Shown: positions 1 through 8,506, counted from the stretch's first letter. The stretch: DNA of 64,000 bases from Lachnospiraceae bacterium (GCA_902362715.1 CABIXN010000003.1:194221-258220), one strand, 5' to 3'. The notes: generated by a model not told the origin, from the letters alone. Numbers and translations are program-made.

Positions 1-135
1 ATTGATTTTGAAGAAGAACTTAAAAAATATAAACCCAGTATGGAAATAGAAGATGCGGAAGATGCCATCTATAACCGGGATATGACAGATATGATGGATA
101 TATTGGAAGAAATGTTGAAAGAAAGCAGAAAATAG
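1..135 (+). CDS. 3' end of an unidentified gene
   Basis: The window opens inside a reading frame that runs 44 codons to a TAG stop at 133-135. The visible tail is very acidic and probably helical, rich in Glu, Asp and Met. The next gene starts 12 bases later with its ribosome binding site at the junction, so the two are probably co-transcribed. No motif is visible and the family cannot be named from this fragment. Confidence 0.6.
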   Translation: MDFEEELKKYKPSMEIEDAEDAIYNRDMTDMMDILEEMLKESRK

Positions 136-147
136 CGGAGGCCAGCG

Positions 148-1617
148 ATGTTTTGTTATTATTGTGGCGCACGGCTTGACAGTACGGACAGCTGTCCCCA
201 GTGTGAAGCTGATGTGCGGATGATGAAAAAGATTCAGGCCGTTTCAAATTATATGTATAACGAAGCGCTCGTAAAAGTAAACGTGCGCGATTTAAGCGGC
301 GCTGCAGAGGACTTAAAGACAAGCCTCAGATACAACAAGATGAATATGAATGCCAGAAATCTTCTGGGACTGATTTACTTTGAGATGGGAGAATCCGTCA
401 ATGCGGTTAGTGAATGGGTAATCAGTAAGAGTTTGATACCGGATAATAATCCGGCTTCAAAATATTTAAGTACTGTTCAGAATAATAATACCCATCTAGA
501 AACCTTAAATCAGACTATAAAGAAGTTTAATCAGGCGCTTCTTTACTGCCAGCAGGGAAATTATGACCTGGCGGTGATCCAGCTGAAAAAGGTACTGTCC
601 ATGAATCCGAAACTTGTAAAGGCGAATCAGGTTTTAGCGCTTTTGTATATGAAAGACGGCAGATATGACCAGGCCAAGAAGTGCCTGAAAAATGCTGGCA
701 GAGTGGATGCTAATAATGTAAAAACTCTGACATATCTAAAAGAGTGTAATGAGCAGCTAAAGACTTCCGGTAAAAATAAAAAGCAGGAAGAAAAGGAAAC
801 AGTTACTTATGAGAGCGGCAATGATGTGATTATCCGTCCCAGCCGCTTTAAAGATAATACAGCGGTAATGTCCGTGGTAAATCTTTTAGTAGGAGCGGCA
901 ATTGGAATTGCAGTTGTCTGTTTTCTTGTGATTCCGGGTGTCCGCCAGAGTGCCAAAAACGATGCAAACAGTGCAGTTGTAAAAGCAAATGAGACCATTT
1001 CTACCAGGGAACAGGATATTAAGAGTCTGGAATCTCAGATTAAAAGTCTGGAAGGTCAGGTAGAAAAGGCAAATACAGCGTCTTCCTCTGCTGACGACAA
1101 AGTCAGTGCGTATGAATCGCTGTTAAAAGCTTATGTGGCATACTCTGATAAAGATTATGAAACTGCAGGGGAAGAGCTTGACGGTGTGAAATCTGATTAT
1201 TTCAGCGACGATGCCAAAGAGATTTATGACCAGGTGTTTGGTGAGGCCAAAGATGCCCTTCTTGGAGACAAATATGTGTCTGCAGTTAGAGATTATACTA
1301 ATAAAAAGTATGATGAGGCGATTACTCAGCTTCTTGAAATTGTAGGAACGGATGAAACCTACAAAGACGGAAAAGCTGCATATTATCTGGCGCACTGCTA
1401 TTATCAGCAAAAGGACGGAACCAATGCAATGAAGTGGTTTAAAAAAGTATCTGAAAGCGATGTGTCCTCTAGAAGTGACAAAAGCTCTGCAGACCGGTGT
1501 ATCAGTTTTATGGAATCCCATAAAGATGAATATGGACTGAATGATTCCCAGGGAACCACTGACCAGACCGGTACAGATAATGGCACAGATACCAGCGGTA
1601 ATCAGACAAATGAATAA
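148..1617 (+). CDS. Zinc-ribbon and TPR repeat membrane protein
   Basis: A 489-residue protein that begins with a four-cysteine zinc ribbon (Cys3, Cys6, Cys16, Cys19). TPR-like helical repeats follow at about residues 35-210, then one membrane segment at about 243-265, a short coiled coil at about 270-320, and more TPR-like repeats (about 325-460). The tail is rich in Thr, Asp and Gly. The layout suggests a membrane-anchored scaffold with repeat domains on both sides of the membrane; no enzymatic motif is visible. It starts at an ATG preceded by a GGAGG-type site and ends before two tandem terminators. Such proteins are common in Lachnospiraceae but their role is unknown to me. Confidence 0.75.
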   Translation: MFCYYCGARLDSTDSCPQCEADVRMMKKIQAVSNYMYNEALVKVNVRDLSGAAEDLKTSLRYNKMNMNARNLLGLIYFEMGESVNAVSEWVISKSLIPDNNPASKYLSTVQNNNTHLETLNQTIKKFNQALLYCQQGNYDLAVIQLKKVLSMNPKLVKANQVLALLYMKDGRYDQAKKCLKNAGRVDANNVKTLTYLKECNEQLKTSGKNKKQEEKETVTYESGNDVIIRPSRFKDNTAVMSVVNLLVGAAIGIAVVCFLVIPGVRQSAKNDANSAVVKANETISTREQDIKSLESQIKSLEGQVEKANTASSSADDKVSAYESLLKAYVAYSDKDYETAGEELDGVKSDYFSDDAKEIYDQVFGEAKDALLGDKYVSAVRDYTNKKYDEAITQLLEIVGTDETYKDGKAAYYLAHCYYQQKDGTNAMKWFKKVSESDVSSRSDKSSADRCISFMESHKDEYGLNDSQGTTDQTGTDNGTDTSGNQTNE

Positions 1618-1622
1618 CGCAT

Positions 1623-1682
1623 GAATGTGCAGAGACACATTCTTTTTACGAAAGACGTCATGGGGGGTATGGCGTCTTTTTT
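1623..1682 (+). terminator. Tandem intrinsic terminators
   Basis: Two consecutive hairpins follow the TPR gene. The first pairs GAATGTG (1623-1629) with CACATTC (1636-1642) and is followed by TTTTT. The second pairs the AAAGACGTCAT region (1651-1661) with ATGGCGTCTTT (1669-1679), with one G-T pair, and ends in a T run. Confidence 0.8.
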
Positions 1683-1683
1683 C

Positions 1684-1795
1684 GCTCTATAGGAAATACT
1701 GTGTTGTGATAAAGCTGAAAAGTACCGATCCCTATAGAGCAAAAAAACGCTCCGCTGTGGATCGCACTGCGGCGGAGTGGAACCATGTCCGCAAA
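1684..1795 (+). repeat. Dispersed hairpin element, copy 1
   Basis: One of four related intergenic elements in the window. Module A is bounded by a perfect 10-bp inverted repeat, GCTCTATAGG (1684-1693) and CCTATAGAGC (1731-1740). Module B (about 1747-1780) contains a CTCCGC/GCGGAG hairpin around a conserved GATCGCACT. The 3' hairpins found in copies 2 and 3 are missing. It ends about 25 bases before the spoIIAA start codon, so it lies in the spoIIA leader or overlaps its promoter. No clear sigma-H promoter could be picked out between the element and the gene. Confidence 0.8.
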
Positions 1796-1820
1796 GATTT
1801 ATCATAGGAAAGGAGCTATT

Positions 1821-2135
1821 ATGGATTTTCAATATGAGGTAAAAGGCCGTAATCTGACGATTTATGTGCCCGGGGAGCTGGACCATCATGTAGCCAGCCA
1901 GATACAGGAGCAGGCAGATTTGATGATTTCCACCTACCGGATTCAGACGGTAATATTTGATTTTGCGCAGACGGAGTTTATGGACAGCTCAGGGATAGGT
2001 GTTATTCTGGGACGCTGCAGAAATCTTGGGTTTTCCGGAGGAAAGGTAAAGGCAGTACATCTGAAAAGTGAACGGGTAAGAAAGATATTTTCTATGGCCG
2101 GACTATATAAACTTGTAAGTGTGGAGGAGGATTGA
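1821..2135 (+). CDS. spoIIAA: Anti-sigma F factor antagonist SpoIIAA
   Basis: A 104-residue STAS-domain protein. In sporulating Firmicutes SpoIIAA binds the anti-sigma factor SpoIIAB in the forespore and frees sigma F; it is switched off by phosphorylation on a serine. The phospho-acceptor region is visible as Met-Asp-Ser-Ser-Gly at residues 54-58, followed by the expected GVILGR segment. The ATG at 1821 has an AAAGGAG site; a longer frame upstream lacks one and overlaps the repeat element. It is the first gene of the spoIIAA-spoIIAB-sigF operon, with spoIIAB starting 2 bases after its stop. Confidence 0.95.
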   Translation: MDFQYEVKGRNLTIYVPGELDHHVASQIQEQADLMISTYRIQTVIFDFAQTEFMDSSGIGVILGRCRNLGFSGGKVKAVHLKSERVRKIFSMAGLYKLVSVEED

Positions 2136-2136
2136 A

Positions 2137-2583
2137 ATGAAACAAAGAGAAGAGACCATGGAAAATAAAAATGAGATGCAGATCGTATTTGATGCCCGGT
2201 CTGAAAATGAGGGATTTGCCAGGATGGCTGTGGCGGCATTTATAAGCCCTTTAAATCCCACCATTGATGAACTTGCAGATGTGAAAACCGCCGTTTCCGA
2301 AGCGGTGACAAATTGTATTATTCACGGATATCAGCAGGGACCCGGTAAGATTTTTATGGAATGTACAGTGTCGGGGCATTCAGTGGTTATTGGAATTACA
2401 GACGAAGGCGTGGGAATTATCAATATTGAGCAGGCCATGGAACCTATGTTTACTACGAAGCCGGAGCTGGAGCGGTCCGGTATGGGATTTGCATTTATGG
2501 AAGCCTTTATGGATGATGTGCAGGTGTTTTCAAGTCCCGGCAAGGGAACACGGGTGGTAATGAAACGTCAGATTGGCGGGTGA
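2137..2583 (+). CDS. spoIIAB: Anti-sigma F factor and kinase SpoIIAB
   Basis: A 148-residue GHKL-fold serine kinase that holds sigma F inactive and phosphorylates SpoIIAA. The ATP-binding boxes are visible: an N box with Ser-Glu-Ala-Val-Thr-Asn, a G1 box with Asp-Glu-Gly-Val-Gly, and a G2 box with Gly-Met-Gly-Phe. The chosen ATG at 2137 has a GGAGGA site 8 bases upstream; an in-frame ATG at 2158 is weaker. The gene runs into sigF with a short overlap, the usual arrangement for stoichiometric coupling of the two proteins. Confidence 0.95.
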   Translation: MKQREETMENKNEMQIVFDARSENEGFARMAVAAFISPLNPTIDELADVKTAVSEAVTNCIIHGYQQGPGKIFMECTVSGHSVVIGITDEGVGIINIEQAMEPMFTTKPELERSGMGFAFMEAFMDDVQVFSSPGKGTRVVMKRQIGG

Positions 2584-3314
2584 GCAGTATGACCCGGACA
2601 GCCCAGCTGATAGAACAGTCACGACAGGGGGATAAAAATGCACGGGATACACTGGTAGAGGAGAATATGGGGCTTGTCTGGAGTATTGTACATAGATTTG
2701 CCAACAGGGGATACGAGATGGAGGATTTGTTTCAGATTGGAAGTATTGGCCTGATGAAGGCCATTGACCGTTTTGATACATCCTTTGAGGTGAAATTTTC
2801 CACATATGCGGTGCCCATGATCACCGGAGAGATCAAAAGGTTTCTGCGGGACGACGGTATGATAAAGGTCAGCAGGACATTGAAAGAAAATAACTGGAAA
2901 ATTGTACAGGCTATGCAGCGGCTGCAGAATGAAAAGGGAAGAGATATTACCATTCAGGAGCTTTCAGAAGAGACGGGGCTTGAGACAGAAGACATTGTAA
3001 TGGCTATGGAAGCCAACACAGAAATTGATTCCCTTAATAAGCCCATGAATGTTCAGGACGGAAAAGAAATTTTTCTGGAGGATCAGTTGTCGGCTGCCAG
3101 AGATGAAAAAGAAAGCGTGGACAACCGGCTTTTGCTGGAACAGCTTTTGGGACAGCTTAATGTAAAGGAGCGCCAGCTGATTTATATGCGGTATTTTCAG
3201 GACCGGACCCAGTCGGATGTGGCAAAAGTACTTCATATGACGCAGGTTCAGGTTTCCCGTCTGGAAAAAAAATTGTTAAATCGTATGCGCCAGCTGGCGG
3301 AAACCGGTGTTTAA
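2580..3314 (+). CDS. sigF: Forespore sigma factor SigF
   Basis: A 244-residue sigma-70 family protein, close to the usual 250 or so of sigma F. Region 2 is visible with a Leu-Val-Trp-Ser-Ile-Val segment and a DLFQIG core-binding motif, and the region 4 helix-turn-helix ends in QVQVSRLEKK. It directs the first forespore-specific transcription after SpoIIAB release. The start is ambiguous: GTG at 2580 overlaps spoIIAB, while ATG at 2589 has slightly better spacing to a GGTGAG; this changes only three residues. It is followed by a sigma-G-type promoter for the spoVA genes. Confidence 0.95.
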   Translation: MSSMTRTAQLIEQSRQGDKNARDTLVEENMGLVWSIVHRFANRGYEMEDLFQIGSIGLMKAIDRFDTSFEVKFSTYAVPMITGEIKRFLRDDGMIKVSRTLKENNWKIVQAMQRLQNEKGRDITIQELSEETGLETEDIVMAMEANTEIDSLNKPMNVQDGKEIFLEDQLSAARDEKESVDNRLLLEQLLGQLNVKERQLIYMRYFQDRTQSDVAKVLHMTQVQVSRLEKKLLNRMRQLAETGV

Positions 3315-3323
3315 AAAAGAATT

Positions 3324-3352
3324 GAATAATTTTAATAAAAATACTCATACTA
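3324..3352 (+). promoter_or_regulatory. Sigma-G-type promoter of the spoVA operon
   Basis: GAATA (3324-3328), a 17-base spacer and CATACTA (3346-3352) match the forespore sigma-G consensus as I know it from Bacillus (-35 GHATR, -10 CATNHTA). It lies between sigF and the first spoVA-cluster gene, where a sigma-G promoter is expected. Confidence 0.65.
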
Positions 3353-3380
3353 AGCAAAAAAGAAAAGGAAGTGTGCAGGT

Positions 3381-3797
3381 ATGAGTCATAAAAAGTATCG
3401 TATCTGCCTCTTAATGGTTGCTGTTGCCGCAACTGTAGGAGGCATTTTTTATTATTGTTTCTGTCTGAAAGATGACGGTTCACAGGAGAAAGGAATGTTG
3501 GTAAAACAGATGCAGGAAAAAGGAAGCCGTTTAAAAGAAGCGGGAAAACAGGTTGGAGAAGATGTAAAGCAGGCGTTATCCAAAACAGGTTCAGAAGTAA
3601 AAGAAGCAGTACAGATGACCGGTGAAAGTATGAAAGACGCGGCAAAAAGGACAAAGGAAGCAGTAAAAGATGCGGTGTCAGTAAGCGGCGATGAAATGAA
3701 AGAGGCGGCTGCCGAAACAGGAAGAGAGTGGAAAGAAGCCGTTAAAAATGTGAAAAATGATATGAAACAGGGCTTGTCAGGAGAGCAGGATGCATGA
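3381..3797 (+). CDS. LEA/apolipoprotein-like forespore membrane protein
   Basis: A 138-residue protein with an N-terminal membrane segment (about residues 8-28) and then one long, highly charged amphipathic helix. The helix has a recurring 11-residue-like pattern (Lys-Glu-Ala-Val, Lys-Asp-Ala-Ala, Lys-Glu-Ala-Val and so on) resembling group 3 LEA proteins. It sits directly behind the sigma-G-type promoter and overlaps the spoVAA start by 4 bases, so it should be made in the late forespore. It is not part of the classical spoVA set. A protective or membrane-surface role in the spore is inference from repeats and context. Confidence 0.7.
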   Translation: MSHKKYRICLLMVAVAATVGGIFYYCFCLKDDGSQEKGMLVKQMQEKGSRLKEAGKQVGEDVKQALSKTGSEVKEAVQMTGESMKDAAKRTKEAVKDAVSVSGDEMKEAAAETGREWKEAVKNVKNDMKQGLSGEQDA

Positions 3798-4438
3798 GTG
3801 CACAGAATCAGACACTGTATTTAAAAGTGGAACAAAACAGCGTTGTAAAACAGAAAAATATTGTGTTGAATGATATTGCAAAAATGGAATGTACAGATGA
3901 GAGTATCATCCGGCAGCTGAAACAGCTGAGCATTTATCATTTTCCAAAAAATCTTGGAAAAAAGAGGAAAACAGTGCAGACATTTTCTGTTTTGAAAGTA
4001 ATTGAGCTGATTCATGAAAAATATCCACAGTTGACAGTAGTAAATCTGGGGGAAGCGGATTTTGTTGTTTATTATAAGCCAAAGGAAGATCCCAAAGCAC
4101 TTCAGTTATTTAAAACCTGTCTGATCTGCGCCATACTGTTTTTCGGAGCGGCCTTTATGATTATGACTTTCAATAACGATGTCTCTGTACCGGAGGTATT
4201 TGACAGGTTCTATGAACAGGTTATGGGACGGGAATCCAGTGGATATACGGCTCTTGAGATCAGCTACTGTATCGGCCTTCCCATTGGAATACTGATTTTC
4301 TATAATCATATAGGAAAGAAAAAAATTACAGATGACCCAACTCCGATACAGGTGGCCATGAGAAAATATGAGCAGGATGTGGATACCACTTATATAGAAG
4401 AAAGCGGCAGAGAAGGGAAATCAATTGATGTTGATTAG
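3794..4438 (+). CDS. spoVAA: Stage V sporulation protein AA
   Basis: A 214-residue protein matching SpoVAA in size, order and composition. A soluble N-terminal domain (about 1-110) precedes two membrane segments at about 112-132 and 155-175. SpoVA proteins form the channel that moves dipicolinic acid into the forespore and out at germination. It overlaps the LEA-like gene by ATGA and overlaps the next gene, so the operon is translationally coupled. Confidence 0.85.
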   Translation: MSAQNQTLYLKVEQNSVVKQKNIVLNDIAKMECTDESIIRQLKQLSIYHFPKNLGKKRKTVQTFSVLKVIELIHEKYPQLTVVNLGEADFVVYYKPKEDPKALQLFKTCLICAILFFGAAFMIMTFNNDVSVPEVFDRFYEQVMGRESSGYTALEISYCIGLPIGILIFYNHIGKKKITDDPTPIQVAMRKYEQDVDTTYIEESGREGKSIDVD

Positions 4439-4853
4439 AGAGATCATACTGGTGGCAGTGGGGCTGCTTAGCGGAGCGGCCACGGCTGCCGGTTCATTTG
4501 CATTAATTACAAGTCTCGGAGTAGTTCCAAGAATGGCGGGAAAAAGCAGTACAGCAGTGCATGTCATTGCCTATGAAAACGCCATTATTTTAGGCGGAAT
4601 TGTGGGAAATATACTTTCCATATTTGCGGGACTAAAGATTTTAATTGGAACAGGGCTTTTAATTGTTTTTGGAGTTACCGCAGGTATTTTTGTCGGCTGT
4701 CTTGCGGCGGCTTTAGCAGAAGTTCTGCAGGTATGGCCTGTTCTGTTTCGAAGAAGCGGAATAAAAACAGGTATGAATATAGGTATGGTTTGTTTTGCAC
4801 TGGGAAAAATGGCGGGATCTTTCTATTTTTTCAGCGTACTGTACCGGAGATAG
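4428..4853 (+). CDS. spoVAB: Stage V sporulation protein AB
   Basis: A 141-residue integral membrane protein with about four hydrophobic helices and the Gly/Ala-rich texture of SpoVAB. The ATG at 4428 is preferred over the TTG one codon earlier because of the AGAAGGGA site. It overlaps the end of spoVAA and precedes spoVAC, the order seen in Bacillus. It is needed for dipicolinic acid handling together with the other SpoVA proteins. Confidence 0.8.
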   Translation: MLIREIILVAVGLLSGAATAAGSFALITSLGVVPRMAGKSSTAVHVIAYENAIILGGIVGNILSIFAGLKILIGTGLLIVFGVTAGIFVGCLAAALAEVLQVWPVLFRRSGIKTGMNIGMVCFALGKMAGSFYFFSVLYRR

Positions 4854-4895
4854 ATAAGACCGTACAGGTCGGTTATGGAAACAAGGAGTAGTAAG

Positions 4896-5372
4896 ATGAA
4901 TATCGAACATGAAAAGGATAAAGAAAAGCAGCAGGAAAAGTATGACGCTTTTGTAAAACAGGTGACACCATCCTACAGTCTGCCATGGAACATGTTCCGG
5001 GCATTTCTTGTAGGAGGCGCCATCTGTGTCATCGGCCAGATTATTATGAATGTCTGTATGAGCATGGATTTCAGTAAGGAGGAGGCCGCAGCATGGACCA
5101 GTCTGCTGCTGATACTGGCCAGCGTGATTTTAACCGGTCTGAATATCTATCCTTCTATTGCAAAGTTTGGAGGGGCGGGGGCGTTGGTGCCGATTACCGG
5201 ATTTGCCAATGGTGTGGCAGCGCCTGCCATTGAATTTAAAAAAGAGGGGCAGGTTTTTGGAATCGGCTGTCAGATCTTTACCATCGCAGGACCAGTAATT
5301 TTATATGGAATATTTACCAGCTGGATTCTGGGCCTTATTTACTGGATCGGGAAATGCTTCGGCTGGTTTTGA
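4896..5372 (+). CDS. spoVAC: Stage V sporulation protein AC
   Basis: A 158-residue membrane protein with the SpoVAC features: a charged N-terminus, then an RAFLVGGAICVIGQ-type first helix and a Phe-Gly-Gly-Ala-Gly segment. SpoVAC is the mechanosensitive channel component for dipicolinic acid in Bacillus. The ATG at 4896 follows AAGGAG by seven bases; the upstream in-frame ATG at 4875 lacks a site. Normally spoVAD and spoVAE follow directly. Here the next gene is on the other strand and spoVAD-spoVAE are 29 kb away, so the operon is split. Confidence 0.9.
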   Translation: MNIEHEKDKEKQQEKYDAFVKQVTPSYSLPWNMFRAFLVGGAICVIGQIIMNVCMSMDFSKEEAAAWTSLLLILASVILTGLNIYPSIAKFGGAGALVPITGFANGVAAPAIEFKKEGQVFGIGCQIFTIAGPVILYGIFTSWILGLIYWIGKCFGWF

Positions 5373-5408
5373 TAACAGCATAAAACAGGTAAATCCAGTG
5401 ACGTCCGG

Positions 5409-6695
5409 CTAATCCTCGTGAGGCGGTCTGCGCTCACCAAGGGAATTATCAACATCCAAAAGCAGAGAACTGCACAGCAGATTCAGAGACGTCCAGGTGT
5501 CGTTAAGAGGCAGATCAAACAAATCCATAATACGGTTTAAACGGTATTGCAGCGTATTTTTATGAATATTCAGTCTTGCGGCGGCTTCATCCTTATTGCG
5601 CATGGAAAGCTCATAGACTCTCAGTGTATTTTCATATTCTGTACTGTGTTTTTTATCATAAGCGCGAATCTGATAAACCACAGGGTGAATAAAAATCCGC
5701 CCCGGTTCTGCTTTCAGCAGAGCGAAAAACAGCGGGAGAGGCATCTGATCCATAAAGATGGCTCTCTTTTGCTGATTGGCAGAATTTGCCAGCTGAGCAG
5801 AGAATAATGCCTGATGGTAGTGCAGCAAAGCAAAATTCAGATCCTGAAAGCTGTTGCTGAGTCCGCTTTTCATATCATACTGTTCAAAATAAGAAAAAAG
5901 CTGATTGGCCATAGTATTATTATCCGGCCGCAGGATAGGAGCAGCGGCGGAGTACTTGATACCGCCGAACAGTGTAACAATGACATCCTCAAAAATCAGA
6001 GAAACAATATTTCGAAAAGTCTGCTGCAGACGCATAACAGCCAGGTGGGCGAAGGCCCTTTGAGAGGCCTGATTTCCAAAAGGGGTCACAAGGATGGCAA
6101 AACGTCCCTGGATATTTTGATTCAGTGTTTCCACAGCCAGCTTCACAAGATGCTTTGGCGTATCAAGAAGCAAAAGATCCTGAAGCCGTGTGGACATGGC
6201 TTTGTGCCAGTGATCGGGGTTGGCGCCTCTTGTATTCAGGTTTAGTTCCAGAATGTAAATCAGCCGGGCAGTCAGTTTAAGATCATCTTCCTTGAGAGGC
6301 TTTGGTCCAAGGCAGATCAGAATATGGCCGTAAACGGTTTTGTCGTGCTGCAGTTCACCCATGATAATAGGGTAATCCTTACATAATCCATGCCGGGCAT
6401 AAAAAGGTTTATAAAAATTCTGAGTATTATCTACATTTTCCTGAAGTACTTTCCAGATCAGATCAATGTCCAGGCTGCGTCTTTTTAGGATTTCATTCCA
6501 TTTCTCATTTTCCGTAAAATGTCCCGGGCAGCTGGCAATGAGACGGAAACAGTCGTCTACCAGCAGAATGGGGCAGTCAAAAATTTCTCCGGCAGTATTG
6601 ATAATGGCGCTGATACCGCCTTCCTGTGCCGCCTGCATCAAATCCCAGTTTGCGCAAAGCAGCCTTTTAGATGGACTGTCAGTATATGTACTCAT
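5409..6695 (-). CDS. PucR-type transcription regulator
   Basis: A 428-residue regulator with the PucR/CdaR layout: an N-terminal sensing region, a central domain and a C-terminal helix-turn-helix at about residues 375-405 containing ALNIHKNT-like residues (actual ARLNIHKNTLQYRL). The family usually activates a nearby catabolic operon in response to a small metabolite. It is transcribed away from the aldehyde/alcohol dehydrogenase genes across a 300-base intergenic region that contains a perfect 15-bp inverted repeat. It is therefore the likely regulator of those genes, and possibly of the larger cluster downstream. The inducer is unknown. Confidence 0.85.
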   Translation of the reverse strand: MSTYTDSPSKRLLCANWDLMQAAQEGGISAIINTAGEIFDCPILLVDDCFRLIASCPGHFTENEKWNEILKRRSLDIDLIWKVLQENVDNTQNFYKPFYARHGLCKDYPIIMGELQHDKTVYGHILICLGPKPLKEDDLKLTARLIYILELNLNTRGANPDHWHKAMSTRLQDLLLLDTPKHLVKLAVETLNQNIQGRFAILVTPFGNQASQRAFAHLAVMRLQQTFRNIVSLIFEDVIVTLFGGIKYSAAAPILRPDNNTMANQLFSYFEQYDMKSGLSNSFQDLNFALLHYHQALFSAQLANSANQQKRAIFMDQMPLPLFFALLKAEPGRIFIHPVVYQIRAYDKKHSTEYENTLRVYELSMRNKDEAAARLNIHKNTLQYRLNRIMDLFDLPLNDTWTSLNLLCSSLLLDVDNSLGERRPPHED

Positions 6696-6724
6696 AAGTT
6701 TAGGATCCTTTCTTAAGTAACTCT

Positions 6725-6753
6725 ATTGTACTCATTCTTTTATAAGATGACAA
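6725..6753 (-). promoter_or_regulatory. Promoter of the PucR-type regulator gene
   Basis: On the minus strand TTGTCA (6748-6753), a 17-base spacer and TACAAT (6725-6730) form a good sigma-A promoter 30 bases upstream of the regulator start. Confidence 0.6.
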
Positions 6754-6782
6754 ATAAAAAACGAAAAAAAACAGCCAAGTTA

Positions 6783-6825
6783 GTGAAAACAAACAATATT
6801 ACAGGGGAAGATTGTTTGTTTTCAC
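6783..6825. promoter_or_regulatory. Perfect inverted repeat, likely operator
   Basis: GTGAAAACAAACAAT (6783-6797) and its exact reverse complement (6811-6825) are separated by 13 bases. The repeat lies between the divergent PucR-type and aldehyde dehydrogenase genes. On the rightward side a TATAAT at 6850-6855 has no good -35 box, and the right arm ends about 25 bases before it, a placement typical for an activator site. There is no T run, so a terminator role is less likely. Confidence 0.6.
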
Positions 6826-6996
6826 AGGACTTTTGGCTCTGTAAAATTTTATAATAAGTGAAACGGATAGGCGGACAGATTCCAAAAATCCCTCCAGATT
6901 TTTATTCTGTATAAAGCGGGTAAGGAACATACAGCCCGCTTTGAAATATCCGTGACAATACCAAACAGAAAGTAAAAAGAAAGGAAGCATGTGATT

Positions 6997-8481
6997 ATGA
7001 ATGTAACATTAAAAGAGAAATACGGACTGTATATTAATGGACAATGGCGGGACGCGTCAGACAAAGGAACATTTCAGACAACAAATCCAGCTAACGGCAG
7101 ACATCTGGCATACTGTGCCGAGGCCACAAAAGAGGATGTAGATGCAGCTGTGAATGCGGCCTGGGCGGCCTATCCGGAATGGAAGAATACAGAGCCTTCA
7201 AAACGTGCGGACATTCTTTTAAAGATAGCAGATCGTATAGATGAAAATAAAGAACTGCTGGCAGCAGTTGAGACTATGGATAACGGAAAACCAATCCGTG
7301 AGACCATGGCTATAGATGTACCTTATTCTTCTGACCACTTCCGCTATTTTGCTGGGGCCATCCGGACAGAGGAAGGGTCCGCAAGTGTATTGGACGGTAA
7401 TTTTTTGAGTTTAATTCTTAGAGAACCCATCGGAGTTGTAGGACAGATTGTTCCATGGAATTTTCCGTTCCTTATGGCTGCATGGAAGCTGGCTCCGGCT
7501 CTGGCGGCAGGCAATTGTATTGTATTTAAGTCATCCTCATCCACTCCGTTAAGCATGATTGTATTTATGGAACTCATCGAAGATCTTCTTCCGGCAGGTG
7601 TTGTAAATATGATTACAGGAGGCGGCTCAAGATCCGGGCAGTATATGCTGGATCACCCGGGATTTAGGAAGCTGGCTTTTACAGGTTCTACCGAGATTGG
7701 GCTGGACGTGGCAAAAGCGGCGGCGGATAAACTAATTCCGTCTACACTGGAGCTGGGAGGAAAAAGCGCTAACATTTATTTTGAGGACTGCCCGTGGGAT
7801 ATGGCTCTTGACGGACTGCAGCTTGGAATTTTATTTAACCAGGGCCAGGTATGCTGCGCCGGTTCTAGAGTGTTTGTTCAGGAGAGCATCTATGATAAGT
7901 TTGTTCAGCAGGCAGTGGAGGCATTTAAAAATATTAAGGTTGGCGATCCGCTGGATATAAATACTCAGATGGGTTCTCAGATTAACAGAAAACAGGTTGA
8001 AAAGATCATGTCTTATGTTGAAATCGCAAAACAGGAAGGTGCTGTAATTGCCTGCGGCGGAGCTCCGTATATTGAAGGCCAATGTGCAGACGGATGCTTT
8101 ATGCAGCCAACATTGATTACAGGGGTTACCAATGATATGCGGGTTGCCCAGGAGGAGATTTTCGGACCGGTAGCAGTAGTAATTAAATTTAAAACCGAAG
8201 AAGAGGTAACTGCGATGGCCAATGATTCTGAGTACGGTCTTGGCGGTGCTGTCTGGACAAAAGATATCAACCGTGCAATCCGGGTTTCCAGAAATATAGA
8301 GACCGGAAGAATGTGGGTGAATACATACAATCAGATTCCTGCGGGAGCTCCATTTGGAGGATATAAAAAATCCGGTATCGGACGCGAAACTCATAAAGTG
8401 ATTTTAGACCATTATACACAGCAGAAAAATATTCTGATTAATTTAAATGAGACGCCAAGCGGTTTTTATCCGCCAAAATAA
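6997..8481 (+). CDS. NAD-dependent aldehyde dehydrogenase
   Basis: A 494-residue member of the ALDH superfamily, oxidising an aldehyde to its acid with NAD(P)+. Visible features are the PWNFP segment near residue 150, the general-base Glu252 in LELGGKS, and the nucleophile Cys286 or Cys287 in QGQVCCAG. The ATG at 6997 sits 9 bases from AAAGGAAG and is preferred to the GTG at 6991. The family resemblance is to betaine, phenylacetaldehyde and similar oxidising enzymes rather than CoA-acylating ones. With the iron alcohol dehydrogenase behind it, the pair could convert an alcohol to an acid and yield NADH. The substrate cannot be read from sequence. Confidence 0.9.
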   Translation: MNVTLKEKYGLYINGQWRDASDKGTFQTTNPANGRHLAYCAEATKEDVDAAVNAAWAAYPEWKNTEPSKRADILLKIADRIDENKELLAAVETMDNGKPIRETMAIDVPYSSDHFRYFAGAIRTEEGSASVLDGNFLSLILREPIGVVGQIVPWNFPFLMAAWKLAPALAAGNCIVFKSSSSTPLSMIVFMELIEDLLPAGVVNMITGGGSRSGQYMLDHPGFRKLAFTGSTEIGLDVAKAAADKLIPSTLELGGKSANIYFEDCPWDMALDGLQLGILFNQGQVCCAGSRVFVQESIYDKFVQQAVEAFKNIKVGDPLDINTQMGSQINRKQVEKIMSYVEIAKQEGAVIACGGAPYIEGQCADGCFMQPTLITGVTNDMRVAQEEIFGPVAVVIKFKTEEEVTAMANDSEYGLGGAVWTKDINRAIRVSRNIETGRMWVNTYNQIPAGAPFGGYKKSGIGRETHKVILDHYTQQKNILINLNETPSGFYPPK

Positions 8482-8486
8482 ACAGG

Positions 8487-8506
8487 GAAAGTCCTTGGGG
8501 ACTTTC
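8487..8506 (+). terminator. Hairpin between aldehyde and alcohol dehydrogenase genes
   Basis: GAAAGTCC (8487-8494) pairs perfectly with GGACTTTC (8499-8506) around a four-base loop. No strong T run follows, so it may be an mRNA processing or stability element, or a partial terminator, rather than a full stop between the two genes. Confidence 0.45.
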
